From NCBI GenBank assembly GCA_016801885.1, contig CM028882.1:2480001-2544000 (forward strand): a stretch of DNA of 64,000 nt, in the 5' to 3' direction. Each line of letters begins with the position of its first letter. The stretch's first letter is position 1. The notes below the pieces were generated by a model. The model did no database searches. It had not been told where the DNA came from and saw only the letters and a list, made by a program, of their open reading frames with translations. Position numbers and translations under genes: made by a program. Origin of the DNA: Toxotes chatareus. Its lineage: Eukaryota > Chordata > Actinopteri > Toxotidae. Below, one piece after another: positions 36,461 through 48,550 of the stretch.

Positions 36461-38949
36461 GTTTTTGTTTTAGAAAGGTGATGAGTCAAGGATATGATCA
36501 TAATGGAGGATACAGTCTTGTGCTGCAGTGGAATGATGTTATATTGAGAGGCAGTAATACTCTGTTAACCCTCCATAGCAAAACTGGTTGAGCAAAATAA
36601 TGTCTAAACCGCAGCCAACACAAACTCAACAACTGTAAGCCTCTTAAAAGGTTCCAATGTGGCAGCTCCACTCACTTGAACACCTTAGTGAAAACATTCA
36701 AGAGGTGCTAAGTGTGTGTGAATGCTCCAGCAGCAAAATGTGCATTGTGAAAACACTGTATGTATGTTACTGAGTTAAAAGTGTGACTCCTCCATACACA
36801 CAAATGTGTTGGATGGGTTTTGGAATCATAAGTCAAAATTTAAATAAGTATGTGCTGCAAGCAATACTTCCTCACTGAGGCACTGTGAAATGTAATGGAT
36901 GCAGTATCATAATGTGGATACACTTTTCATTCACTAGGGACTTGTTGCCTTAAGTAGTGAAGAATGGAGAATCTTAAGGAAGCCACAGCAAGAGCACCTT
37001 AGTCTTTCAGCAGGAAAGTAATTCTGAAACCAAACAAATAATCATGTACTTTCTTAATTGGTCTGTATATTCCTTCATGAGTTTCTTATGGTCTTTAATA
37101 GGATAGGTGCACTAGGACTAGGAGTGCATGATCATCTCATAGGGATGGTGTCATTCTGAGGAACAGATTCTGAGCATAAAAAAGACAGCAATTGGTGTTA
37201 ACAAACTGTAAGACAAAACTGCATGTACACCAACTTGCCATTGGTGTGGTATGGTTTGGCAGGCAACACAGTAACACTGGCGTAGGGTCAGGATTACATT
37301 TTGTCCTTAACAAAACACTCCATTTCTAAGCATTAGCTAGAGACATTCACTTGTGTTACACATTGTTGGTGCTTTAGGGGAGCAGAAGACACTGAGGCAA
37401 GGCACTTAAGAGCGAGCATAAATGTCACATCCTTTTCCAAGAAAATTTGTCCTGAGCTCTTTAGATAGAAATCGTCTCTTATAGGTAACAAAGAAAGTCA
37501 GGGAAGGTCTCACTTTTTATGTTATGCTACAATCTGTTCACACATCAACAGTAACACATGTAAATTGCTTCACATTCTTACATATAGTACCTTTCAATCC
37601 CAGGTTAGTTTTTATTTCTGCTACTGTCGTGACACAGTCCCAGTGACACGCAGAACAGAGAGGAAAAGCTGCATGCACCATGAACATCAAAACCATATTC
37701 TCCTAACCGCTAATCTCACTCACTGGTCCGATAAGTACCGATAAAATACTCTAGGTCCTTGCAAATTTAGATATGAAAAAAAGTAAAAAGCTTTTTGCAT
37801 ATCATACAAAGTAAAGTTCTTCTCTTTTCTTCTTGCTCTACTACAAACAGCCAATATTCTGCTTATTAAAGCTGTGGTCTCTCTGTGTTGCTGTCTGCAG
37901 GATTAGTGACACAGAAGAAGAGGTTATAAGCAAGCAGCAGACAAGGAAAACCACAAGGGAGTTGGGGGGAATGACAAGGGGACAGTGAGGAGCGTGTGTG
38001 TATGAGTGCAGAGTAGGGATTTGCAATACAAGGTGGGTGGAAGGGTGGAATTCAAATGGCATTTGTGATAAGGTGACATTTAGAGAAATCTCAGCTCCAT
38101 CTCCTTTGAATGGAAAGGTTTTATCTTGATCCCTGAACAAAAGGTCTGGCTGTTGCTCACAAGTCGTAGCAAGGGAATATACCACAGTATGGAGCATTTA
38201 CAGTAAGCCTGTGAAAGAAGCTATGAATAAGCACAGATTGCGCTACGTTTAGGCCGTAATGGAGGATAAATAAGTTCCATCTAAATCTCACAACTTTTTT
38301 AGTTGACAAAACTATGTAACGCAAAGTCTTAGCATCCACAATCACATCACAATCACAGTATCGAGGTGGGGATACTGCTAAATAAGATAAGTGATTAAAG
38401 TGTAAAAAAGTCAAAAATAAGTTCTGATTTTGTCGTGGTGATCACCAGCCAGTGGTCATAGTTCACCCTCCTTTTTTTTAGGACTATAGCACTGATGAGA
38501 GCTAACAGTTGCCATGGAGAAACATGCAATCAGCTGGTGTTTCTCTCCGTTTCACCACCCATGCTGTCCCCTTACTCCCTTCCTCCGCCCGGAGACAGTG
38601 CGGGCCCTGTTGTTGTCAGATAGTGATGGAGCATGTGTAGTGTGGGAAGGAGGATCTCAGCTGTTCATCCTGGAGAACTCATCTCCCCTCCCGTTCCGGT
38701 CCTAGGTGAGCTTCAATACTTCCCCAGACCTCCCTTTCCTTTTGGCTGCCATTACCCAAACTAAGCTCATTTGTCCCCCCCAAGAGAACCATGATCTCCC
38801 TTTTGTTCGGGCCCCAACCTCCCATTCATGTCCCCCAGGAGAGTAGACAAAAGAGGAAGAGACACAAGCCTGAACCCTTTGCCCAGACAGACTGTGTAAA
38901 GCGACCATAAAGAGATGCTGAGCTTGAATGGAGCTGCGCTGTGACGGGG

Positions 38950-39083
38950 AGCCCTTTAGCTTCAACTACACAGCCTCTGTCTCTGAGGGCGTCCACAATT
39001 ATTGTGTGCATCTTTACGTTTCTTCAACTTATAGCAGAGCCCTTTAAAGCTTCAACTACAACAAATACAGCCTCTGTCTCTGA
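38950..39083. repeat. Local direct duplication
   Basis: agccctttagcttcaactac plus cagcctctgtctctga (38950-38986) recurs at 39038-39083 with a short insertion. The cgtttcttcaac motif between the copies (near 39017) recurs near 39218. This looks like an old tandem duplication of a roughly 90-bp unit. Confidence 0.75.
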
Positions 39084-39424
39084 TCACCATCCTGGTGATA
39101 TCAGTACTTGAACAGATTTTTCTGACTATCAAACCCCAACATGGAAAGACACTTAGTGTTATCACAATTTGACCATTTGGTCCAATGACATTTGCAAAGT
39201 CCAGAAGAGCCATTTGACGTTTCTTCAACATTATACTCTTGCAGAAACAGCTTGGCTGTGGCTCTGAAAGCTACAGGCTAAAAAACAGAAAGAAAACACA
39301 CATGCAAATAGACAGAACACAAACAATACAACCAAATACAGAAAATGCACAATTGATTTGAATTACACAATTTAATAAAATTGGTGAAGCCGTTTTTCTC
39401 CTCCTGCATGTGTTTTCTTAAGAT

Positions 39425-39487
39425 GCTGTGCTTTAAGCTCTCAAAGGTTCTCCCCAGCTGTGCTTTAAGCTCTCAGGTTCACCCCAG
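39425..39487. repeat. About 32-bp tandem duplication
   Basis: gctgtgctttaagctctca followed by ggttc(t/a)ccccag occurs twice in immediate succession, the first copy with two extra A. Confidence 0.85.
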
Positions 39488-40344
39488 AAAAGAGCAATGA
39501 GAGTGCCAGCTCTGTGTTAGTATGCCGAGGAAGCAAGATACAGGAATTTAAATTATTTTCTGCAATGGTGCAACTTGCTCCTGTTAGTAAAATATCATCT
39601 CTGGATCCTTGTTGTCAGGTTGAATCCTGCAGCTTATGCTTTTCTGTCATGGTTTGTGGCACAAATCACATCATATTTAAACCATAAGCTATATTACTGT
39701 AGGCTTTATAGGCTTGTAGGAATACTCTGAATTTCCCGACATGTTAATCTACAAAGCAATAAAGTCTGACATATACAGTAGCTGTTTATCTGTCTCCACC
39801 TGTTTGATGTTGAGCTTGGGTTCAGCTCGGAGGCAACGGGTGGGATCTGCCATACCGTCCTTTAGGGGCTCCTATGCATGGCTCAAAATAGAAGAGATAA
39901 GGACCGAGTGTCAGCATACATCCATGCTGTTACGTAGTATTACAAAAAACCTGGTGTGAGCTGATATGTGTTCCACGCAGAAATGAGGCGTGCAGAATTG
40001 TAGGCTGAAAACAAGAGATTTTAAAATGAGATAGCCATTATCTCCTAAAGATGATGCCTGCTCATACAAAAAGATGTTGGCATCAAAGTAAACACCACCA
40101 GCAACAAATAAACACATGAATAACATCCTGGTGTAGGCTTTTCATGATACACAGTGCCCTATTTCATATCAACGTAATATGAGAGGAAGCTTGCCAATTT
40201 GCAGTGTATGTAATGAATTCCCAGTGAAGTCAGGCATAACAAGTGGCTGAATGTCTGCCCACAGGAAATTACAAACTCATGAGTGAAATAATAAGATGTT
40301 TCAAAAACTGGTGAAGTGAATTCTCCTTCCACATCAGCAATGGC

Positions 40345-40373
40345 TCATCATCATCATCATCATCACCATCATC
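40345..40373. repeat. TCA/ATC trinucleotide microsatellite
   Basis: About ten nearly perfect TCA units with one CCA and one TCG interruption. Confidence 0.85.
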
Positions 40374-41585
40374 GTCACTTAAGAATTTCATAATCATACG
40401 GCATTACTTTCTAGCTGGTTCCATTGGTGGATTCCTGCTTGTGCTCAAGTCTCACAAATTTACAGAGTCTTTCCCGACTAATTACCAGTTGGAGATGGAG
40501 GTTTTTCCCTGATGACAGTTTCTGCAGCGAATGTGACACGAATTGAATATGACACGCAAAGAAAACGTGTAGTTTTCTGGCAACCAGTTGTATGATTTGT
40601 GGACATTTCCATCTTCTCAGTTAAATTGAAGTTAAATTTGATACCAAGATGTTTACATGCGTAGCACCAAGGGCATCATTTCTGCTGCGGAAGGGGGATT
40701 TTGGAAGTCCTACATCTGTCTCTCTCTCTGTTTTACAGTTTTAGTTTGATTCATTCACTAAAATATCTCTAAACTGTGTTGTCCTAATGTCCAACTGCCA
40801 AAATCTGGATGGGAGAAGCTCTGAAGTGATCAAAATGCTCATATCAGTCACCATCAGTTAGTGTTGTGTGCGGACAGAATTTAAGCTTTACAAGCAGTAG
40901 TGACAGATTTATGGACTTTTTTTTTGGCCCAGATGTTGCGTCTCAGGCACTGTACAAGTTCATCCTCTCTGTAGCACAGGTTGTGTTGCTGAATGCAGCT
41001 TGTGAGGAAGACTGCAGGGACTATTCAGGGCTGACTGAGTCTGACTGACCCTGATACTGCAGACAGTTGTATTAAATTTGAATGTTAGTTCATTTAGATT
41101 GTAGTATCATGCTGCTTTGTCTCAGATGCTTGGATTGGCTTGTTGCATCACTGCAGCACAACACATAGCGCAACTCAAGTGCGAGTAGAAAAGATTCGTG
41201 TGTAGAGAAAATATATTTGTGAAATTTAAAAAAAAAATGATGGCACCTGCTCCTCTGTGACCCCGATGGGATTCATTATATTTGATGACGCTGTAGAAAA
41301 TAATGGTGAACATTTAATGTGCTGCGTGTGTGTTTACAAACCCACCTGGGTCGCAGAGGAGTTTGCACTTCTGCGTTGTGATTGGACTGTTATTGTCCAA
41401 TCAGACTCAGGTGTAAAGACAGGGTCAGAATTCATATTTGTACTTCAGCTTCACACATGGTGTGAGTTTTACACACAGTTTTCTGCTTTGTATTTGTACA
41501 CAGATGTTCACCAAAGCTCTTCTTTTTTCACGGTGTCTTTGTGTAACCTCACCACTGATCATTTGTTCACACTTTGTTCACAGTC

Positions 41586-41606
41586 TTTTTTTTTTTTTTT
41601 TTTTTT
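41586..41606. repeat. Poly(T) tract
   Basis: Twenty-one consecutive T. Confidence 0.9.
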
Positions 41607-44600
41607 AATAAATACAAATCTTTTCCACACATGTAAAACTTGAATTTCTCATACAGATTTATTTTGGAGGTTTACAAATGTTGATTTACAATGAAAACCA
41701 TTGGGATTATTTATGAATATATAATACGCACTTTACAGGCTCAGAATCCTGTCATCCTATTTTGAGGCCATAAACTCCCACTGACGTTTTACTTTTTATT
41801 AAATGGCAGTTATTTTTTTACAGCTAGTGTCTTATTGCTCTCTTAAATTATGTTTGATGTATTTATTGTTAAAACTCTTAACACAACAATGACATACAAG
41901 AGATCTTTAATTTTCTTTAAAGAAACTTTTGGTTTTTGTCTTGCAAAGCAGTTGCATTAGTTAAGACATCAATTTTAATTTAAAAAATATATTAGAGTGA
42001 CATTGTATGGTGCAGGGGAGTGCAGTGCGCTTTCTTTTCCACTCTGTTTGGCCTCGTGTAACCCTGCAGGAGGACAGAGGAGCTGAAAGTCTTGTAACCT
42101 GGGCTCACTTGGGTGTCCCAGTAGGTTTGTGTGGCATTGCTTTCTCCTCGTCACTCCTCCTTGAGGTCAGATCTCAAGGGGTCATTTCACCCAGGAGGTC
42201 CCCCAGTTCTTACCAGACACATTCCACCATGTGTTTTCGGAATGCAAGCAATGGACAGGACAGCTATTTTCACTTGGTTTTGTTTGCTGTCAAATCCACT
42301 GTCCAAACCCCAGTTTTTTTTTTCTAACTGGTGAATTTTAGTAAAATATTTGAAGCTTTTATTTTATTTAAAGTCTTCATCACTACAAAGCTTAGTTGGG
42401 TTTCTGGTAATACTTCTCCATTCAGCCTAAAACACAGAGTCTTTTGTGGACAGACAGTCAGGACAAAATGGCTTACTTGTTTGACATGTTCTGTTCAACC
42501 TCTGTTTATTTATAGAAGGATGGCGGTATTCAGTGGTTAAAACGGGCCATTTATTATAAAAAGACAAACATACCAGATGAGGGTTTGATGTTTATTGCTT
42601 AACGTGCGGCCTGTAAATCAACCTTCATTCTGAGAAGTTTGCTTATATTCTGTGTCGTCTTGCATTATGATACTCTTACTCTGGGAGCAGGAGTATCGGA
42701 TGTGCACTGTCAGCTTGGATGACTGAAGCAGTTGTCAAATGTAGGTGGCAGTCAGAGGGAACAGGGTGCCAACTGTAGCAACACAAAAGACGGGTGGAGA
42801 ATGGTTATGGGGTCAGAGGTCAGGGACCACAGCACAGATACAACGTCCTGACACTGTGCTGAGGACATTTACTGGCCATTTATACAGATGGGTGCAGTAG
42901 TTGTGGCTGTGTGTGGTCTGTAATAGCAGCAAAGCTAACAGTGTCATAAAGACTGGACCCAGGGAGAAACAACTGGTGTGGCTCTGTCCAAAGTGAAAAA
43001 AGAAGTTGATGCAATTATTTATGTGCTAGCAACAAGTTGTTACCACATAAATGACTGATTATCACCTTATGACGTTGTTGGTGAACGTGTTGGCAAACTG
43101 TTGCCTAGTGACACAGCCAGCAGACACAGTAGAGCATCATTAGCATTCATTTTGAGTCAGGGCTCAAAAAAGTCTATTACTTAGTCTTCTTTTAGCTCCT
43201 TTTAGGTCTCCACCAACTTTTGAGGGAAATATCTTTAGCTGTTAAATGCTCCACTATGTTCAGCAGTTAGCAAAGTTGCTGACTTTGTCTGCTGTTTGGT
43301 GCTGGGCAGGCTGTTTGATCTCACTCTGTTTTGTCCCCCTCTCACCCTCAGAAGGAAAGCAAATATATTTATTTCACAAAATATTGAACTACTCCTTTAA
43401 TTCTACGACATTTGCCTCCTTTCTGATCCTTATCAAGTACCTATAGGGAGAAATTCTACCAGGCAGTGTTCAGATCTCAGGCCTGATCCTTTGACCTATA
43501 GATCCCTCATGTTTTGGATACATTTTTTATAGATATGATGCAAATAACTGCATAAACAGCTGCAGAAAAGCAAAACAGAAACATTTGGTTTCTCTGTGTC
43601 ATCATGTTTCATGAAAGCTATCTTGGGGCCATCTACTCCCTGCATTATGAATTATGGATCACTGCTAATAGGCTGTTTCTCCCTTGTTTAACTTATTGTG
43701 GCCACAGGCTTATCGCTGATGGCTGCTTCTACTTGAACTCCCTACCTCAGTACTCATCACCAGTATTATTCTTCCCATCACGGTTATTGTCTCATTATTG
43801 CATTACTGAAGCATGGGCTTCAATAGCTTGGGGAAAAGGAGGTAGACTGGGTCTCTGTCCAAGTGACCCTCCCTGAGGATTTAACCCACACCGTCCCACC
43901 TTGCTGCTGCATAATGGATGAAGGACAGACATTGGGAGGGAGGGGGAGGAATGGAAGTGGGGGCCCTTATTACCTTGTGATTCATTTTTAATGAGGTAAA
44001 CAGGTCTTTCCAGGTCACCTGCAACCTCACACACACCCATGGCGGGTGGTGTGTCTTCCCCATCGGCTGCCTTATTGCTGCCCTCTTTGACATCCTCTAT
44101 GGCTGCAGGGGCTCCATAGTATAATTAGGTCTCACTGTCATTGACAGAACGTGTCTCACTTCCCACAGAGCCCCTTCTTTTTCCTTCAAGTTAGATGCCA
44201 TCAATTATACAGTGGCAAGAAGACCTTACTATAAGCTCCAAGCAACCCTTCCTACACTTTTCCTCTTGCTGCCTCTAGATTAAGTTTTCCAGCAGTGGCT
44301 TACACACTATGAATATCACTTACGCAATTAAGTTACTGTGTAGCGTTTCATAATTGATTCCATCGCAAGTTACGGCTCATAAATTTAATTTTAAATGAGT
44401 TGTGTAGTGGGAACCTGTTTTTGAAAATAGTCTGTCGCAGTCCCTTATTTTTCCAGCCTTATACAACATCATAGCTGTAAAAGCCAAAGCAGGTAGTTGT
44501 TCTCTCTGGCATGTTATTGCGGCATTTTTCCATCTCTGTGTATGTTAAATGACAGCCAATAAAACTGAACATTGTTGCGCTCTAATGGAAATAAAAAAGG

Positions 44601-44800
44601 CTCCTTCAAGCAGATGTCTGGTTCCGCAGTGGCAGAAATTGGATGACAGGCGAGGATGCACATACGGGGTGTCATCTGGGAAATCAAACCAGCTCAGTTC
44701 ACTTGCTCTGAAAGTCGGTGAACAGGTATGCCTTCGCATACAAGAAGGTGGAGAACTCCCACAGCAATTCTCTGCGAAGCCTAGCGAGGCTGTGAAGGAA

Positions 44801-44801
44801 G

Positions 44802-44834
<33 letters not shown>
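44801..44834. repeat. (GA)n microsatellite
   Basis: Nearly pure GA dinucleotides with one GAAA interruption. Confidence 0.85.
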
Positions 44835-46225
44835 CGACAGGAAGGTGAGAAAAGGAACAGATGGAGAGATGCAGGGAATCTACATTTACAGTCATTTAAA
44901 ACAGGTGCTATACATAGCCAAGCTTTCAACCCATCATCTCATCTAAATGATATCATTACAGCCAGAAGTCATTAAAAAAAGATCTTTTCCCCTGGACTGT
45001 ATAGATTTCCTCCCTCTCCCCAGGGAGTGGGGATGAAAATGAATTTAGGTCCCCTCAAGTCATTGAATTTGCTTTTTATCACCCGATAGCCGTGCTACAT
45101 ACGTGCCATTGTGCTGTATATAGGATTAGAGAGGATCTTTTCTGCCTGACTGGCTACTGGCTCTCAGCAACAAGATGAGGATCATTTCCCCTGCTGAGAA
45201 AAGCTGCACTCAGCCTAGACGAAACACTCAGCACACATCCCACTGGTGTTCAGAATGGATCTTCATTCACATACCAACAATCTTTATCAACATGTTATCA
45301 TCATCTGAGATTGGAAAAATATATGTCCCCAAAGGCTGTTTGAAAATCTATATTTATCTAGTTTCAAAATGACTTGTTTGCATCATTAGCACCTTTCAAA
45401 GTTTGCTCAACAAATTCCAGTTTTACTGCGAAGCTCTTTTATGATACATCAAGCAACAACAAAAAAAAATGTACATATATGAGAAGGTCTTTATTGTTTC
45501 CCACCGTCATCACCACCAGCGAAGCCCTGTATGATCAGTCTGAGGGGTCATATTCTGAATTAATGAGTGAATCACACCATCCTCCACACTGGCTCTCATG
45601 GTCGATCGTTTGATGCGCATTTCTCTGTCCTTTGAAGCCTACGTTTTTTCCTCAGAATGAGGGCTGGATAGGGGCTGTGTGGTGCAGGATCCTCCTGAGC
45701 TCTTTGTTCTTGTGTTTATTTCAGGAGGTTCTGTTTACATCAAATTCTTGACCGCATAACGGCTGGTAATTGCAACCAGTGTACATTTGGTACCCCGAGC
45801 TAACTCTAATCAAGAGATGGTTACTGAAACTGTTTGATCCAGTGTGTCAGGTTTCCACTTGGCGGTCGCCGCCTCAGCAGTTGAATAGATGAATCGGTGG
45901 CAAAGAAACCATCATTCAGCTTTTCCATCAACATAATCGTCATCTCAATCACGTCTGAATTTGTTGGACTTCTGATACTCTGATGACTAGAATCAGTGAC
46001 AACAAGACCTCCTGGAACATAACTCAAACTCAAAGATTTTAACAATGAGTGATGAGTGCCTGAAACAGTGATCAGTAAAAAATATTAAAAGAAAGTGACA
46101 CGACAAATTCTCCCAGCCCCTTCTACGGATCTTTCATCTTTAGTCTAATACTCAAATACTTACTTAAATAGTCAAGTAAACTCAAAATCTTCTGCTGTAT
46201 TACTACTTTAGTAGTTCCCAACAAG

Positions 46226-46294
46226 CTATCTATTTATCTATCTATCTATCAGTTTATCTGTCTATCTATTAGTTTATCTGTCTATCTATCCATC
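46226..46294. repeat. (TATC)n microsatellite, interrupted
   Basis: Tetranucleotide TATC units interrupted by agtt and tgtc segments, about 170 bp upstream of the putative tnc promoter. Confidence 0.85.
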
Positions 46295-46439
46295 TTTCCA
46301 TTGGCTTGGCTACTGCAATTTGCAGCTAATGGTCTAACCCCAACCCCCCACCCCATGTCTTTCTCTCAGTCACTCTCTCTCTCTCTCATTTCAGCCTTGA
46401 GGCGTCCTGTTTCAGCTCCTTCGCTTTCAGTTACAATGC

Positions 46440-46500
46440 TGTGGAGAGGGTGAATGGGTGGGGGGCATTTAAGAGAGCAGTAGGTGGGAGTGGAGTCTGA
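46440..46500 (+). promoter_or_regulatory. tnc: Putative tnc core promoter
   Basis: A TATA-like gcatttaagag (46466-46476) sits in a G-rich setting (ggtgggggg just upstream). A second tttaagag is at 46517-46524. It lies a short distance upstream of a probable non-coding exon that ends in a strong donor and is followed, without other exon candidates, by the tnc start-codon exon. Promoter assignment is inference from position and motif; no transcript data are available. Confidence 0.4.
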
Positions 46501-46836
46501 CCGCAGAGGGTCTACTGTTTAAGAGAAAGGGAATTCTCTCTTTCACACACTCTCTCTCTCCCTCTCTCTCTGCCACTCTCCGTCTCTCTATCTTTCTCTC
46601 TCACCCTCACCCTCTTTCTCTCTCCTCACTGGCTGCACATCAGCCAGCTCTCTAGGTAGACTCGAGTAAACACTCTAAGAGAACAGAGAGAAGAGGGAAG
46701 ATGACAGAGCTGTCAGCATTCTGAGAGATACAGACTGGTGAGAACATATGCCAGCGCTGGCTGATAAGGCTCTCTTCAACACCACTTCTGCTTAGATTTT
46801 CTCATCAGTGGAGAGGCTGTGAGCGTTGTGTGTGAG
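46500..46836 (+). other. tnc: Putative tnc exon 1 (5' UTR, non-coding)
   Basis: The segment ends at a near-perfect donor, gtgtgag/gtaagt (intron starts 46837). Tenascin-C genes typically have a non-coding exon 1, a large first intron and the ATG in exon 2, which fits this layout. The 5' limit is a guess from the TATA-like motif. The interval includes a CT-rich tract (about 46537-46626). Two short upstream ORFs are present: 46701-46724 (7 codons) and 46748-46795 (15 codons), both ending before the donor. If the exon is real they may lower translation of the main ORF. Confidence 0.5.
46537..46626 (+). repeat. CT-rich (GAGA-type) tract in the tnc 5' region
   Basis: Long pyrimidine tract dominated by tctctct, directly downstream of the TATA-like motifs. 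A smaller related tract occurs at 46368-46389. GAGA-type tracts are common near animal promoters; function here is not shown. Confidence 0.8.
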
Positions 46837-47917
46837 GTAAGTCACCTTCTTTACCTGTATGGAAGAGATGTGTTTGACTGGGAGCACAATGAATTGGCTG
46901 ATTGCTTTACCTAATTAGGATGAGTGAGAAAACTGAATTGCACAGCTTGGCAAATTTATAACTTCAACCACATCCTCTCAGCTTGTTCCCCACGTTTATA
47001 TAAGTTGATTTTAAAACTTTCTGTGGGAATTATTTTCTATTTTAGTCATTTTCATGACATGAGCTGCAGGGCTGCAACTAAGGATAGTTTCCATTTGCAG
47101 TTTTTGTGTGGATTATTATTAGTTTGGTTGACAAGATGTAAAAAAAATAAATAAATAAATATTGAAAAATGCCCATATCTTTCAAGTGATCTTGAAATCA
47201 CTTGTTTTGTCAAATGACCCCAAAATATTCAATTTACAACAATATGAACATGACAAAAATAATCAATGTGAAATTTCTGCTTGATAAATGACACATATTA
47301 TTAATTGATTATTTAAATTCCTGTTAATTGATTGACTGTTTGATGGCTCATGTACTGACAGAGACCCTGCTGAATGCTATATTCTCACTCCAGCGAAGAG
47401 TATGGCTGAAGTTAGCAATAAAAGCAGCTTCTGCAATTCATCCTCATGTTTTACAAGAGAGGACTTCAGAGATTGGCTTAATTTTGCTCTTTACTGCATG
47501 CACCTGGATGCCAATTATGTTTTACTGTGAAAGTTTTTCCTCTTGCCAGCTATTTTCCATTTATTACCAGAGCAGTTAAAAAAAAAAAGAAAAAAGAAAA
47601 AAGTAATGTCTCTAGAGATGGAAGTCTGTGATGATCTACTGAATTATTCTGCTTGCATTAGGGCTGATGCTGAGCTGTGGTCTGATGGGTTAGCAGAGAG
47701 ATGGCTAGGGTTAGTGTGTCTGTGTGTGTGTGTATGGATGTGTGCTTCTTGCCGGAGTCTGTCCAGCTGTACACTTTATGGTTGCCAGCAGACAGTGAGC
47801 TTGTGTAACCCAGGAGACAGACAGCTGCTCTGTATTAGATGCCGCTGGTTGGTTCCTCTCCCAGATCTTGAGCATACACACTGCGGGCTGTGAACTGGCA
47901 GCCTCACTGACACACAT

Positions 47918-47947
47918 GCGCGCGCGCACACACACACACGCACACGC
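47918..47947. repeat. (CG)n(CA)n microsatellite
   Basis: gcgcgcgc followed by cacacacacacacg; alternating purine-pyrimidine throughout, so Z-DNA-prone. Confidence 0.85.
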
Positions 47948-48528
47948 TGACTGTTCATCTCCATGTGCTTTCCAGAGTCCTATCTCCAGGTCAGCTTCAT
48001 TTGTTTGTCAGTTGTGTCCCATGGGGAGATTACAGAAAGAGAAACAGACAACATGAAGGAGAAGATGCTTGATGGATAAGTAAATAAACTGCTATTCACT
48101 GATAGCGGGGTTTGACAGCTGATACATTATTTCTGAATTGCTGCCAATTACTTACAGCTTTACTGTTCATCAATTTGTTTGATTTTAGCTTAAAAATAAG
48201 TCAGCAGCTTCACTCCTGAGTGAGGGAGTGAGGCTGTAGTGTTTTCTTTGTATGGGAACAAGTGTGCTATTTCTGCTTTGAAAATGTAATTTTCTTGCTT
48301 CAAAGTTTTCAGCCTCCAATCCTACTCTTGCTGTTTTAGATCGCATTTGCAATCCAAAAACCTCAGTTGAAAGGTAACAAAATTCTTTACTGTGGGTTAA
48401 TGTGGGTTAGCAGTTCCTAGAGACAGGGTTAAGCAGAATTTATTGCAGGTGTCACAGATTTCCACTGCATGCCCCTGAAACTGAGGAAACTTGAGGGAGG
48501 GAGAGAGGAAAATGGGTGAGTCACAGAA

Positions 48529-48550
48529 GAGAGAGAGAGAGAGAGAGAGA
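48529..48550. repeat. (GA)11 microsatellite
   Basis: Uninterrupted GA dinucleotides within tnc intron 1. Confidence 0.85.

Larger units (their letters stand above)
36461..46439. other. Non-coding stretch immediately upstream of tnc
   Basis: No coding exon recognised over 10 kb. It holds two local duplications (38950-39083 and 39425-39487), a TCA microsatellite (40345-40373), a T-run (41586-41606), a GA tract (44801-44834) and a TATC microsatellite (46226-46294). The frame at 38514-38705 ends beside a donor-like cctag/gtgagc but has no recognisable domain. Intervals 44100-44430 and 41340-41410 show motif-rich sequence that could be regulatory. Confidence 0.45.

Noticed and set aside
38514..38705. 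Possible exon ending at a donor-like cctag/gtgagc
   Set aside because: The translated sequence has no known similarity and no acceptor or partner exon could be found; one donor match is expected by chance.
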